DNA of 64,000 nucleotides. Source: Actinomucor elegans (Eukaryota; Mucoromycota; Mucoromycetes; Mucorales; Mucoraceae). The stretch lies in assembly GCA_026027325.1 (NCBI GenBank), contig JAMSLZ010000003.1, positions 310,001 through 374,000 on the forward strand, in the 5' to 3' direction. The notes below the pieces were generated by a model. It ran no database searches and was not told where the DNA came from. It was given only the letters and a program-made list of their open reading frames with translations. Within the stretch, counting starts at the first letter, position 1. Every line of letters starts with the position of its first letter. Positions 12,270 through 22,229 of the stretch are shown one piece after another. Position numbers and translations under genes: made by a program.

Positions 12270-12351
12270 TCCGGCTTACCTGATTCGAACAGGTGACCTA
12301 AAGATGTCTTTTCACTACAGTCTTCCGCTCTACCAACTGAGCTAAAGCCGG
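12270..12351 (-). tRNA. tRNA-Tyr (GTA) with a 9-nt intron
   Basis: Read on the minus strand, a 7-bp acceptor stem (CCGGCTT/AAGCCGG), a D-arm (TAGCTCAGTTGGTAGAGC), an anticodon arm GAAGA-CTGTAG...A-TCTTT and a T-arm (ACCTGTTCGAATCAGGT) form a complete cloverleaf with anticodon GTA. The 9-nt intron (12306-12314) sits at the canonical 37/38 position, as in other eukaryotic tRNA-Tyr genes. A run of six T (minus strand, 12264-12269) follows as pol III terminator. Confidence 0.95.
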
Positions 12352-12415
12352 GATTTATATTTGTAAAAGCCAATATTAGTCAACTCTCAGTGGTTACTAA
12401 TATATTTTTTTTTAA

Positions 12416-12720
12416 CACTGCAACTAATACCTACTTTTACGGCCGTAATATATTGGTATTATTATGTAATATTACCGTACTTTTACCAAAATATTCCGGC
12501 CGTAACAGTTCAACTATTACCGCGGTATGTGTTCGCCTGTTACCATCCTTTTACGGCCGGACAAGTTCAACTAGTACTGTTGGTAAAAGTATGGTAAAAG
12601 TTCGTCTGTTCCATTGGTAAAAGGCCGTAAAAGTTCAACTATTTCCATGAAAATGACCGTAAAACAGTCCTCCTTTTACCGTCTTTTTACATATATTACG
12701 GTCCTTTTACATTAAATTGA
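12416..12720. repeat. Cluster of TTACGGCCGTAA-type palindromes
   Basis: At least five copies or near copies of the motif (TTTTACGGCCGTAA, CCGGCCGTAACAG, TTTTACGGCCGG, AAGGCCGTAAAAG, GACCGTAAAAC) in 300 bp, several followed by GTTCAACTA. The same motif recurs near 25390-25440 at the right inverted end. These look like subterminal transposase-binding repeats (inference). Confidence 0.6.
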
Positions 12721-12901
12721 ACCAATAATAATTGATATTTTATAATTATACACATTTTACATCTTTTACTATAATTTTGGTTTATACACATTTTTATTGA
12801 ATAAAAATATTGTATATTCATTGCTAAATAATAATCCACCAGAAAGAGTACCAGATATAATAGCCATAAATAATTAACTTCAGCAAACCAGTATTGTCGT
12901 A

Positions 12902-13122
12902 GAAGAACATTTAGTATTACAGAAATATGTTCAAAATAGTACAATATATAAAAAAATTAGGAAATAATAGATTTTTTTGAATACAAATAATAATATAAAT
13001 AAATTTTATTCTAAAATAGAACAAGTAACCAACATTTTATTTATGGATAAAAAGGCAACATTATATTTATGCCTTGATTTTTTAGGAAAGTTAAAAATAT
13101 TAAGTAGTTGTAAATGTTTATC
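12902..13122 (+). repeat. Left direct terminal repeat of C1
   Basis: 221 bp, same orientation and practically same sequence as 23678-23898, 44440-44660, 46723-46943 and the solo copy 27912-28132. Each unit begins GAAGAACATTTA and ends TAAATGTTTATC, an imperfect ~12-bp inverted pair. Confidence 0.9.
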
Positions 13123-13356
13123 TTGTCCTATTTTTAGACTTCCATTGCGTTTAATCACATTGAGAAATCTAAAAACAACTTCCTTGGCATCTAATTCTTG
13201 GCATGATATTTTGGAAAATATAAAAGTATCTATAATATTTGAGAATTATTTTTAAAATAACATCAATATTATATTTAATGGAAAAAATCTATTATTATGC
13301 TGTGGTTTTAACTCTAAATCCTGAAAAAAAAGATGTCAAGAATAAATCATCCGAAA

Positions 13357-13862
13357 TGTTGTAAAGGTGGTAGATAAAGATTTTGGAAGATAGAAATACT
13401 TTTAAAACTGTGGATAGTTTTTTATTAGAGATCAAGAATTGATTAACTGGTCAAAAGGTGATAAAACGCATCTCTTATATACTTTTTCTCGGTCGGTACT
13501 TGATTCTAAATTCATATTACGATTTGCCAGGAACAAGGTTGGACTGCGTATAAAGAAGACCAGGGATAATAACCAAATGAGCGGACCAAGATTAGCGGCG
13601 AGGAGTGTCGGGATCAATATATCCAAAGGTAATAGTATTGAATGTAATATTTGGTGTGAGAGATAGTATTTATCAATTAGCGTCTACTTGCTCAGAGTGA
13701 TATATAAATAAAGATATTTTAACATAATCAAATACAGTCATTTACATTCTGGTTCTTGGTAATAATGCTTTATACACTTCTGCAGCTATATATAAGGATA
13801 TCTATACGATTTTCTATCTGTACAGTATTCTCTTATTAATATAATTATGAGCGTTTACAACA
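13357..13862 (-). repeat. B1 LTR (3' LTR of the minus-strand element)
   Basis: 506 bp, TG...CA ends extended to a 9-bp inverted pair (TGTTGTAAA/TTTACAACA). An open frame of 75 codons inside (13439-13666 plus) recurs in all four B LTRs and is a by-product of their identity. Confidence 0.95.
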
Positions 13863-14045
13863 TTATCCTCCACCAGAATCAAACAAACTTGTATTGATTC
13901 GGCAAGTGCGTCAGTTCCACCAAATAGTACATTCATGCGGCTGAGTTTTGATTAACACGCTCAGGTATACCTCCTTTTACGCACCAATTCAGGGTCTTTT
14001 CTTGCATCGTGGCTTTTCTTGGTTCTTGTTTCATAACTTGCCTAC

Positions 14046-17000
14046 TTATTCTATCTTTCTTTTCTTGTTTGAACGTCTATTCAGTATTCTCTCTTCTCTA
14101 CTCGTAGTGGCTGCAATATTTGCTCTTTTGTTTTTCGACATCTCGATCGCTACATTTGACATCTCATTCCCATTGCATTTAGGAATCTTGGAAGTTCCAA
14201 CTTTTTTGCGTCTGTTAGGTTCAGAGTTTTGAATTGACTGTTCGACTCTAGTTTGCTCTAAACGTCGTAATTCTCTTTGCTTATTCCAGTACCGTTGAAT
14301 GATAGTTGGATCGGTGAAATCACTTGCTTTTTGCCAAGTATTTTCTTTCTCAGAATAACCTTTCCACTTAATCAAGTATTCTCGATGACCTTCTTCACCT
14401 CGATGATCACGGATACCTTCGACTTCGTAGTATTCTTCTTCGATACTAGACTCATCCAGGGTAACGACTTTCAATTCTGACGGTACATAGTTTCGGGATA
14501 ATAATTCATTCTGTTCATCCTTTAGTTCATACGATCCACCAGTATTTCTTCGAACAACAGTGTAAGGTCCCTCATAAATCGGAGCTAACTTACTAGATCG
14601 ATTCTGTAATCTGATCATGACATGCGTTCCAACTGGAATGTCGACAAGAACACTCTTTTGATTGAACTTTTTGTTGTATTCCTCATTTATCTTCTGAGTT
14701 CTTTCGAGGATGGCTGGGAATACGATCTTATCCATGTAATCTACGCGTTCTTCCAACTCTCGCATGGTCATAGACTCGATGGGTAGTTTGAACTTCTTCT
14801 CGTTACCGTAGTCATCAGGTAAGTTGACTCTACGTGCAAACATCAAGGAGAAGGGAGAACTCATAGTTTTTGCTTTAATGTGTCGGTTCATGCAGAGCTG
14901 TATGATAGGAAGATAATACGCCCAACTATGACTGTCTGACTTCATCATTTTTCTTAACGTGTTAGTTGCGGTACGAACTGCATTTTCCGCTGCTCCATTT
15001 GCTCGAGGATGATATGGCGTAGTATATCTTCTATCAATTCCTAGGTTCTTCGAAATACTGTTCATCACAGCATTCTTGAACTCTAGACCATTATCAGACT
15101 GGCAAATACGTGGAACACCAAAATCACCATAGACTCTGACCAACTCTTTTGCAACAGTATCGGATTGTTTGTTCTTCAGAGGTCTGAGAATAACGAATTT
15201 CGAACAAATATCTGTTATAACCAACATGTAAACATATCCTTCTTCAGTTACGTCAAAAGGTCCAGCCAAGTCGATAGCAATATGATCAAATGGTCGGTTG
15301 GCTACAACATTAGATAATGGGTGATAACCTCTCTTACTGATGTTGTGCTTTTGACATTCAACACACGAACTAACAATGTCTTTTGCTTCTGCGTAGATAT
15401 TCGCCCAATGGAGACCTTGTGAATGTAAATCTCGCACAATTGCTTGCGATCCAAAGTGTCCAAATGCATGCGCTTCTTTCAACAGAGCATCTCTCTCTTC
15501 TTCAGGAGGAGTCATATAGTCAGTCAGCTCATCTTTTCTTTCAACTAGTTTAGTCGCGAGTACGTTAATCGTTTTATCTCGGCTAAATCGCTTTTTTCTA
15601 ATGATGGCTTTCTTTTTAGGGCTTCGTCTGATGATTTTGCTCGTAACACTATCCTCCACCAGTTTGTTTTCATCTTCTAAAGGTGAATACAAACGGCTCA
15701 GAATATCAGGCAATTTGTTCAATATACCGGGGATGTGCACTACATCAAAATCAAAATCCAGAAGAGTCTCGATCCATCCAATTAACATGGGATTTGCGAT
15801 CTTTTGCGTATGTAAGTATACTAGTGCCTTGTGATCTGTAAATACAGTGAACTTTTTGCCCCATATATACTTGCGAAACTTCAGTAATGCTAACACGACT
15901 GCATACAATTCTCTTTTAGTAGTGCTCCAACGGCGTTGTGAAGGTGACAAGGAGCTCGATACAAATCCTATGTAAAGATCTTGGCCGGCCTCATTCTTTT
16001 GAAACAACACTGCCGCGACACCATAAAGTGATGCGTCTGTAGCTACGTAAAACTGTTTTGACAAATCCGGATAATGCAGCATCATCTTCGACTGCAAAAT
16101 CTCTTTGATAGTTTCAAAGCTCTTAGTGTGACGATCGGTCCACAGCTCTTCCACATTCTCTGCATTCACTAAACTGGTGAGTGGTTCTGCTACTCTGGAA
16201 ATCATCGGAACGAATTCTCTCAGGTAATTGACCAAACCCATAAATTGCTGGATGTGTTTCTTATTTTTATTTGGAAGTGGCCACTTTGAAACATTGGTAA
16301 GTTTTGATTGATCCACACGAACTCCTGAAGCGTCCACTACAAATCCCAACATACGAACTGAATGTTGAAACCATGAACACTTGGATTCTTTCAGGATTAA
16401 ATTTGCGGAATTTAATCTGTCAATCACAAACTTTACATCTTTTGCATGCTGTTCGATACTTTCACTGGCAACAATACAGTCATCCACGAAGTTCTGAACG
16501 CAATCAATACCTTCAAACAAGGTTGCCATGACCTTTTGAAATTGCGAGGTTAGCATTTTCACTCCAAAGCACGCTTTTTGAAAGGAAAAGCCATTGCCAT
16601 TATAAGTAAACGATAGCTTGTGTACATCCTCGGGTGCCACTTTGAATCGATGATATGCATTCGACAAATCCAAAGTTGTAAACACTTTTTTACCGGCCAA
16701 GTTATCAAAGATATCCTTAACCAAAGGTACGGGAAAATTGAATGTTGGAGGTAGAATTTGATTCAACGATCTCACATCTAAACACGCTCTATGGCTCACA
16801 ATCTCACCATCTTTGTTACGTTTAGGAACAAGCAGTAATGGGCTGTTGAATGACGTGTTTACTCGGGATCGAATGATTGTGCCTGTTTCCAACCATTCTT
16901 TTATTTGCTTATCGAGAACTGGTCTTAATGCATAAGGGATGGGGTATTGACGTCTATACGCCGTTGCACCCTCTTTCGTAGGTAATCGAACAATGGATTC

Positions 17001-18389
17001 AGGCAAAGGACATGAAGATGTTATAGGTATGCTCTGATTAATCTCTAGTGATTCTTTAATTATACTCATGAACTCTGCTCTTTGCTCAGGCGTACCAGCA
17101 GGCGAATTGTCAGGTTCATGTTTTCTTTCACGTTCAATGTTCAAGTTTTCAAAAATAGCTTCATCACTCAAGGCAGCGTCAGAATGTGCATGATCATCTT
17201 TGATGCGAAAAGCCACTCCAGTTAATCCGATATTCATTTTGGGAAGAATATCTGTGCCAAGAAGAATATCAAACTCGAATCCGTCGTTAAAGTTCATTAC
17301 TTCAAATGAGTGTTTGAACTTAATGCCATTTGCATACTTTATTTCCAAAGGATCGGTGATACCAATTCTCTTTGCAGTATTTTGATGAGACAAGAAATTA
17401 TAAGAACCAGGTAATTTATGTACTTTATTTATATGAAGTTTATTCTTCAAAGAAGACAAACTAACAAAGCTACAACTACTTCCTGTATCTACGCGTCCCA
17501 GGAGACGTTCAGACTCTACAATCAACGGTGTACATAAATTAAATGCGTCATTAGCCTTTAATTTGTCACTCTTCTTGTTCTCATTCAGGTACTTACATTG
17601 ATAGCTCTGATTCTCAATCTCGGAGTCGGCCATCTCCAAGTCCTCTTGAACTTGCTGCTCAATTGACTTCTCACTCGAGGAAGCCGCAGGCATCACAGCC
17701 AAGACAGTACTGCTACTACTGCTTTCAGCAGCACCACAACGATGACCAGGACGCCATGGAGACACACCACAAGTCCAACACTCTTTACCCTTCGCCTTCT
17801 TCACAGAAGGAGGGCGTTCAGCTCTTCTCTTAGCGAGAAAACAATCCTTGGTGTCATGGGTCGCATTGTTACCATGATGGATGCACGAAAAGGGTTTCGC
17901 CACCTTACTCGCCTTTTGCACCCGACGAGCTGCATTCTTGTGATGATGGTGATAGGGGGCCTTTTCTTTGCGTCGCTCAACAACAGGCGCACCAGGAAGA
18001 AGAGAAACAGCCTCATTATACGACGTATGGTCGTCACCAAGAATATCACGACCAATCTGTGCGATTTGATCGACAGTGTATTCAGCATTCTCACCAGAAG
18101 ATCCAGCCTTCACTGAATTCATTGCAACTCTGATCAGCGTCTGAACAGGTTTGGTCAGCGAGGCCAAAAAACGATCAGCTACTCTAGGACACTCTCTAGG
18201 TAGGCCTGCATCAAACATTGCTGTTTGAAAACGCTTAGCATAGTCGCCCACCGACTCATTGTTTTCCATTACCATGGTAAACACAAGGTCAGTATATCTT
18301 CTCAACACAAGGGAAGAACCGTGCTGCTTCTTAAACTCTCTACGAGCATCTGCCCATAGGGTACAACCTCTACTCAGCTCATCTTTCAC
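14046..18389 (-). pseudogene. B1 pol part of gag-pol (frameshifted off gag)
   Basis: 1,447-codon frame with, in order: late gag, a Cys/His knuckle (CWTCG...GHRC), aspartic protease (VDTGSS), reverse transcriptase (NFVDDCIVAS active site), RNase H (VATDASLYG), zinc-binding HHCC and integrase core (IAIDLAGPF, CQSDNGLEF, NGAAENAV), and a C-terminal chromodomain (YLIKWKGYSEKENTW). In B2 the same protein is fused to the N-terminal gag in one 1,641-aa frame. Here a 2-nt insertion near 18393 separates them, so this copy should not make the fusion protein unless a frameshift restores it. Confidence 0.9.
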
Positions 18390-18973
18390 CCAGATGCTTT
18401 ATCGCCATGGGGAAGGCAAAGGGGTAAGAAGTTCTTCCACACCTCATCAATGGACATGGAAGAAGACTCAACTACATCCTCAAATTCTCTCAAAAAATGC
18501 TCAACAGACTCGAAGGCTTCGTAACCTGGAAAAGGTTTGACAGCCGAGGTCAAGAGTTGGAACTTGGGCAAGTCGCGACGATTCAATGTCAAACCAGTAG
18601 GTGGCTTAACACGATCAACCTCACCGATCAATGAACTGCACTCTTGGATCTCACGGAGCATCCTCTTGGAGCGTTCAAGGGCCAACAAGGCTTCATCAGC
18701 CGCTACGTCATCTCTGACTACACGAGCACGACTAAACGCTTGAAGGTATCGGGTAATATCTGCACGGAGCCCGGCGATATTTGTGTCAATCAGTTGTGGG
18801 TCAGTCATGTCAGCAACAGCATGCTCAGCCGACTCAGACAACAAAGAACTAGCACCAGGAGACTTGATAAACTCATCAAGGTTGCTTGACAAGGTCGATT
18901 CATCAAACATGGGGGTGTCAGGGTTAACACCACAGTTGGCAGAAGAAGAACCAGAAACGTTGTTGGAAGCCAT
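18386..18973 (-). pseudogene. B1 gag N-terminal fragment (195 codons)
   Basis: Starts MASNNVSGSSS at 18973 and matches B2 residues 1 to about 193. It ends prematurely at 18386 because the run CACCCATGC of B2 reads CACCCAGATGC here (two extra bases). The protein is the capsid-like Gag start; the remaining Gag is in the other frame. Confidence 0.9.
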
Positions 18974-19017
18974 ATCGATAAAAGTAAGGAAATAGGACAG
19001 TAATTAAAAGTAAAAAA

Positions 19018-19523
19018 TGTTGTAAAGGTGGTAGATAAAGATTTTGGAAGATAGAAATACTTTTAAAACTGTGGATAGTTTTTTATTAGAGATCAAGAAT
19101 TGATTAACTGGTCAAAAGGTGATAAAACGCATCTCTTATATACTTTTTCTCGGTCGGTACTTGATTCTAAATTCATATTACGATTTGCCAGGAACAAGGT
19201 TGGACTGCGTATAAAGAAGACCAGGGATAATAACCAAATGAGCGGACCAAGATTAGCGGCGAGGAGTGTCGGGATCAATATATCCAAAGGTAATAGTATT
19301 GAATGTAATATTTGGTGTGAGAGATAGTATTTATCAATTAGCGTCTACTTGCTCAGAGTGATATATAAATAAAGATATTTTAACATAATCAAATACAGTC
19401 ATTTACATTCTGGTTCTTGGTAATAATGCTTTATACACTTCTGCAGCTATATATAAGGATATCTATACGATTTTCTATCTGTACAGTATTCTCTTATTAA
19501 TATAATTATGAGCGTTTACAACA
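19018..19523 (-). repeat. B1 LTR (5' LTR of the minus-strand element)
   Basis: 506 bp, same as 13357-13862. On the minus strand it is followed by TTTTTTACTTTTAATTACTG and then the gag start. Confidence 0.95.
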
Positions 19524-19829
19524 CGAAATATTAAACAAGAAAATACTGCAATGGGTTGGAAATATAAAAAATATTGATAAAATTTTATATAGTGGTCCTT
19601 TCTATGATGTTGGTGAAAACAATACAAATATCCATGCCAATTTAGTGATAAAAACAATTTTAGATGATAACGAAAAAGTTAGAAATGAATATTTCAAATC
19701 CTGGTGTTTAAGAAAAGGATATGTTAGTATTAAAGAAATTTATAATTTTAAATCATGGTTAGATTATGCAAAAAGAAATCATAAGTTCTTGGAAAATATA
19801 GAAAATATTAAAAATTGAATTTTCATATA

Positions 19830-20117
19830 GAGGAATAGTTATTATCTTTAATATATTTTAATAATTCTAAAGATATATAAAACATATTATAAAATATAAA
19901 GTTTTTGTTTTTTTATATCAATTTAAAATCTTTCATAATAATAATTTATTGTATCATTATAAAAGTTACTGTATCGCTAAATATAAAAAATGGTCAGTGA
20001 GGGAGTCTGACGTGTGAAGGTAAGCAAAGTGCAACCTTCTGGACTGTGTGTGTGGTATCATGATATTCAGAGGTTGTGAATATGCTTGATACGTGATAGT
20101 GGAGCAGATAGTTCCTC
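19830..20117 (+). repeat. Left direct terminal repeat of F
   Basis: 288 bp, same orientation as 21860-22147 with no difference I can see. The first half is very AT-rich. The second half is less so and contains two hairpins: GAAGGT...ACCTTC, and a longer one at 20055-20092. Confidence 0.9.
20055..20092 (+). other. Hairpin in the F terminal repeat
   Basis: GTATCATGATATTC pairs with GAATATGCTTGATAC around a 7-nt loop region (one bulge or mismatch), about 14 bp of stem, 25 bp from the repeat end. An identical hairpin is in the right repeat at 22085-22122. It could be a recognition or nicking site (inference). Confidence 0.6.
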
Positions 20118-20166
20118 TTATTAAAATTTCCTAAAAATTGAATTTTACTATTAGAATAAAAGTATC

Positions 20167-20541
20167 ATGGAAATAAACTATAATTTTTATTATTCTGTAG
20201 TTTTAACTATAGGACCTGATAAAAAAGATATCAAAGGAAAAAGTGAGGAGTATATTCTTGGAAAATTATTGGATTGGGCAAATAGAATAAAGGATATAAA
20301 TGAAATATTAAATAAAGGACCATATTTGGATATAGGTGGAAATGGAAATTTACATGTAAATATGACACTATGTTCAAATAATATAAATAATGTAGAAGAA
20401 ATAAGAAAAAAACATTTTATGTCATGGATAAGAACCAAAGGTTTTGTTGAAATTTCCCATACTAGAGATTTAGTAAAGTGGAATGAATATGCAGAAAGAA
20501 ATCATTATGATTTGTTAATAAAAAATATGATGAATAAATAA
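20167..20541 (+). CDS. Rep-like (HUH-like) companion protein of element F, 124 aa
   Basis: Small basic protein conserved between F and C. Seen: a hydrophobic strand SVVLTIGP (residues 10-17), GNLHVNMTL (60-68) and NEYAERNH (106-113). Known: CRESS-type Rep HUH endonucleases have motif I (FTLNNP), motif II (HLQ) and motif III (YxxK) at similar spacing, about 45 residues apart. The C homologue reads VVLTLNP, NIHANL and DYAKRNH. Inferred: a Rep-like domain with HxN instead of HUQ and with the Lys of YxxK replaced or shifted, so activity is uncertain. It lies 42 nt upstream of the transposase on the same strand. PIF/Harbinger elements also carry a second DNA-binding ORF, which is the main alternative role. 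Confidence 0.6.
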   Translation: MEINYNFYYSVVLTIGPDKKDIKGKSEEYILGKLLDWANRIKDINEILNKGPYLDIGGNGNLHVNMTLCSNNINNVEEIRKKHFMSWIRTKGFVEISHTRDLVKWNEYAERNHYDLLIKNMMNK

Positions 20542-20583
20542 ATTTTATAAATATGCAAAAATTGAATTTCCATTATATATAAA

Positions 20584-21852
20584 ATGAATGAAGTAATATT
20601 ACAAGAAAAAATAAATATAGAAATTGATAAAATTATATATGAACATTGGGCTTTTTTAGATAAATCTTACAATAAAGTTAAAAAAAAATACTATCATAGA
20701 ACAGAATTAAAAGATATAACAGGAATTGATCTCATTAAAAGTCAAATATATGACAGGTTGGGATATGCTCCTGTATTTTTCTTTTTAAATGAATTATTCT
20801 GTGATAGAGATTATAAAGGTGGTGCTTATAGGCTTGCCGAAAAAGGATTACTGCTTTTGTATCAGATTTTATACGGAAAGTCTTTAAGAGATATGGGTAG
20901 TATTATACCATATTCTAGCTATTATGAAATTTACAAAGATTTTTGGTTAAGTGAAAATGCAAATACATTAAATAAAAAAATAGATTATATGTTAGAAAAT
21001 ATGTTTTCAAATATTAAAGTTAGAATATTAAGCTCAAAATTATATAATCCTAATCCATTTAAACATGTGACTTTGTTATTAGATGGCCATGACTCAAGAA
21101 TTGAATATCAAAATATAAATATTCATAAAAAAGAATTATATTCATATAAGTTTAAAAAACCTGGTGTTAGAACACAAGTTTTAACTGATATTAATGATAT
21201 GATTATAAGTATATCAAATAGTAAATATTGTAAAAATAATGTAGATGGAGAAATGTTTTTAAAAATGAAGATAGAAAATATTATTGAAAAAGAGGATTGT
21301 ATTGCTTTTGATGGTGGATATTATTATTATATTGACAGATTTATAGAAAATTTCACAGATTATAATTACCAAAATTTTACATATCCTTATAGAAAAAGCA
21401 AAAACATTGAAATGACAAATGAGAAATTAGAATTTAACAAAATGTTTGGTTCATACAGATCAAAAATTGAAACTGTTTTTGCTGATGTGGGAAATAAATT
21501 TAATAAATTTGATAACACAAAATCAGTCACAAAAACTACTAATATTAAAAGTTTTACCCTACAATTTAAAGTAGCTTGTTTACTGACAAATATAAAACGA
21601 TTTTTAGAAAAATATAATTTAGAAATAAATGAACATGTAAAATTATGGCAAAATATCAAATTTGATTATGTTTATAGAGATAATTCTGATAATAATAATG
21701 AAAATGTAGATTTTGAAGAAATATATTATAATGAAAATTATAAAGATATTATAGAAATACAAAATAATTTATTGGATTTAAATATTGATAAAAATAAAAA
21801 ATTTAAAAAATTACAACCCAAAATAGTTATAGAGTCTATGGAAGAATTATAG
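20584..21852 (+). CDS. DDE transposase of element F, 422 aa (Harbinger/DDE_Tnp_4-like)
   Basis: Single-exon transposase. The N-terminal ~160 residues are probably DNA-binding. The catalytic part has LLLDGHDSR (D167), TDINDM (about 202-205), NNVDGEM (D221), IAFDGGY (D243) and SYRSKIETVF (E296). The R-x-x-IE near the last catalytic Glu and the DG-x-H start match DDE_Tnp_4 endonucleases of the IS5/Harbinger group. The element's 3-bp target duplication also fits that superfamily. Which of D221 or D243 is the second catalytic Asp cannot be decided by eye. It ends KIVIESMEEL, without the chromodomain found in element C. Confidence 0.8.
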   Translation: MNEVILQEKINIEIDKIIYEHWAFLDKSYNKVKKKYYHRTELKDITGIDLIKSQIYDRLGYAPVFFFLNELFCDRDYKGGAYRLAEKGLLLLYQILYGKSLRDMGSIIPYSSYYEIYKDFWLSENANTLNKKIDYMLENMFSNIKVRILSSKLYNPNPFKHVTLLLDGHDSRIEYQNINIHKKELYSYKFKKPGVRTQVLTDINDMIISISNSKYCKNNVDGEMFLKMKIENIIEKEDCIAFDGGYYYYIDRFIENFTDYNYQNFTYPYRKSKNIEMTNEKLEFNKMFGSYRSKIETVFADVGNKFNKFDNTKSVTKTTNIKSFTLQFKVACLLTNIKRFLEKYNLEINEHVKLWQNIKFDYVYRDNSDNNNENVDFEEIYYNENYKDIIEIQNNLLDLNIDKNKKFKKLQPKIVIESMEEL

Positions 21853-21859
21853 TAAATAA

Positions 21860-22147
21860 GAGGAATAGTTATTATCTTTAATATATTTTAATAATTCTAA
21901 AGATATATAAAACATATTATAAAATATAAAGTTTTTGTTTTTTTATATCAATTTAAAATCTTTCATAATAATAATTTATTGTATCATTATAAAAGTTACT
22001 GTATCGCTAAATATAAAAAATGGTCAGTGAGGGAGTCTGACGTGTGAAGGTAAGCAAAGTGCAACCTTCTGGACTGTGTGTGTGGTATCATGATATTCAG
22101 AGGTTGTGAATATGCTTGATACGTGATAGTGGAGCAGATAGTTCCTC
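21860..22147 (+). repeat. Right direct terminal repeat of F
   Basis: 288 bp, matches 19830-20117. It starts eight bases after the transposase stop codon (21852), so it probably also serves as 3' UTR. Hairpin at 22085-22122. Confidence 0.9.
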
Positions 22148-22229
22148 ATATAAATAAAAGTTTATTAAATATAGAAAATATTAAAAATTGAATTTCTCTT
22201 TATATAAAAATACATCATTTTATTTGTTT

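Larger units (their letters stand above)
13357..19523 (-). mobile_element. Ty3-type chromovirus B, copy 1 (B1), 6,167 bp
   Basis: LTRs of 506 bp at 13357-13862 and 19018-19523, both TGTTGTAAA...TTTACAACA and apparently identical. A 5-bp target duplication CGAAA flanks the element and the empty site is visible in C2 near 44889. The gag-pol frame runs on the minus strand. It differs from B2 (36817-42982) by a few substitutions and by a 2-nt insertion that breaks the frame. A purine tract (GGTGGAGGATAA, minus strand) precedes the 3' LTR. No tRNA-type TGG primer site follows the 5' LTR; TTTTTT is there instead. Confidence 0.95.
13278..19818 (+). pseudogene. Rep-like protein ORF of C1, interrupted by chromovirus B1
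   Basis: The start codon at 13278 and the first 79 nt (to 13356) match the intact ORF of C2 (44816-45184). The rest of the ORF continues at 19529-19818 after B1. The CGAAA target duplication (13352-13356, 19524-19528) proves the interruption. See the intact copy for the protein description. Confidence 0.9.
19830..22147 (+). mobile_element. DDE element F, 2,318 bp, with 288-bp direct terminal repeats
   Basis: It is inserted in the non-coding gap between the two ORFs of C1. The 3-bp target duplication ATA (19827-19829 and 22148-22150) and the uninterrupted site in C2 (near 45190) define the ends exactly. Direct repeats lie at 19830-20117 and 21860-22147, each beginning GAGGAATAG and ending AGTTCCTC (inverted GAGGAA/TTCCTC). 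It encodes a 124-aa Rep-like protein and a 422-aa DDE transposase without chromodomain. Both ORFs are intact, so it may be an autonomous, active copy. It is related to C in gene order, protein sequence and GARGAA termini. Confidence 0.88.

Noticed and set aside
12696..12944. 82-codon minus-strand frame entering the C repeat
   Set aside because: It spans the boundary of an insertion and resembles no protein; other copies of the repeat place it in a different context.
13439..13666. 75-codon plus-strand frame and 64-codon minus-strand frame repeated four times
   Set aside because: Both lie inside the B-family LTR and are repeated only because the LTRs are identical; no codon pattern or family match.
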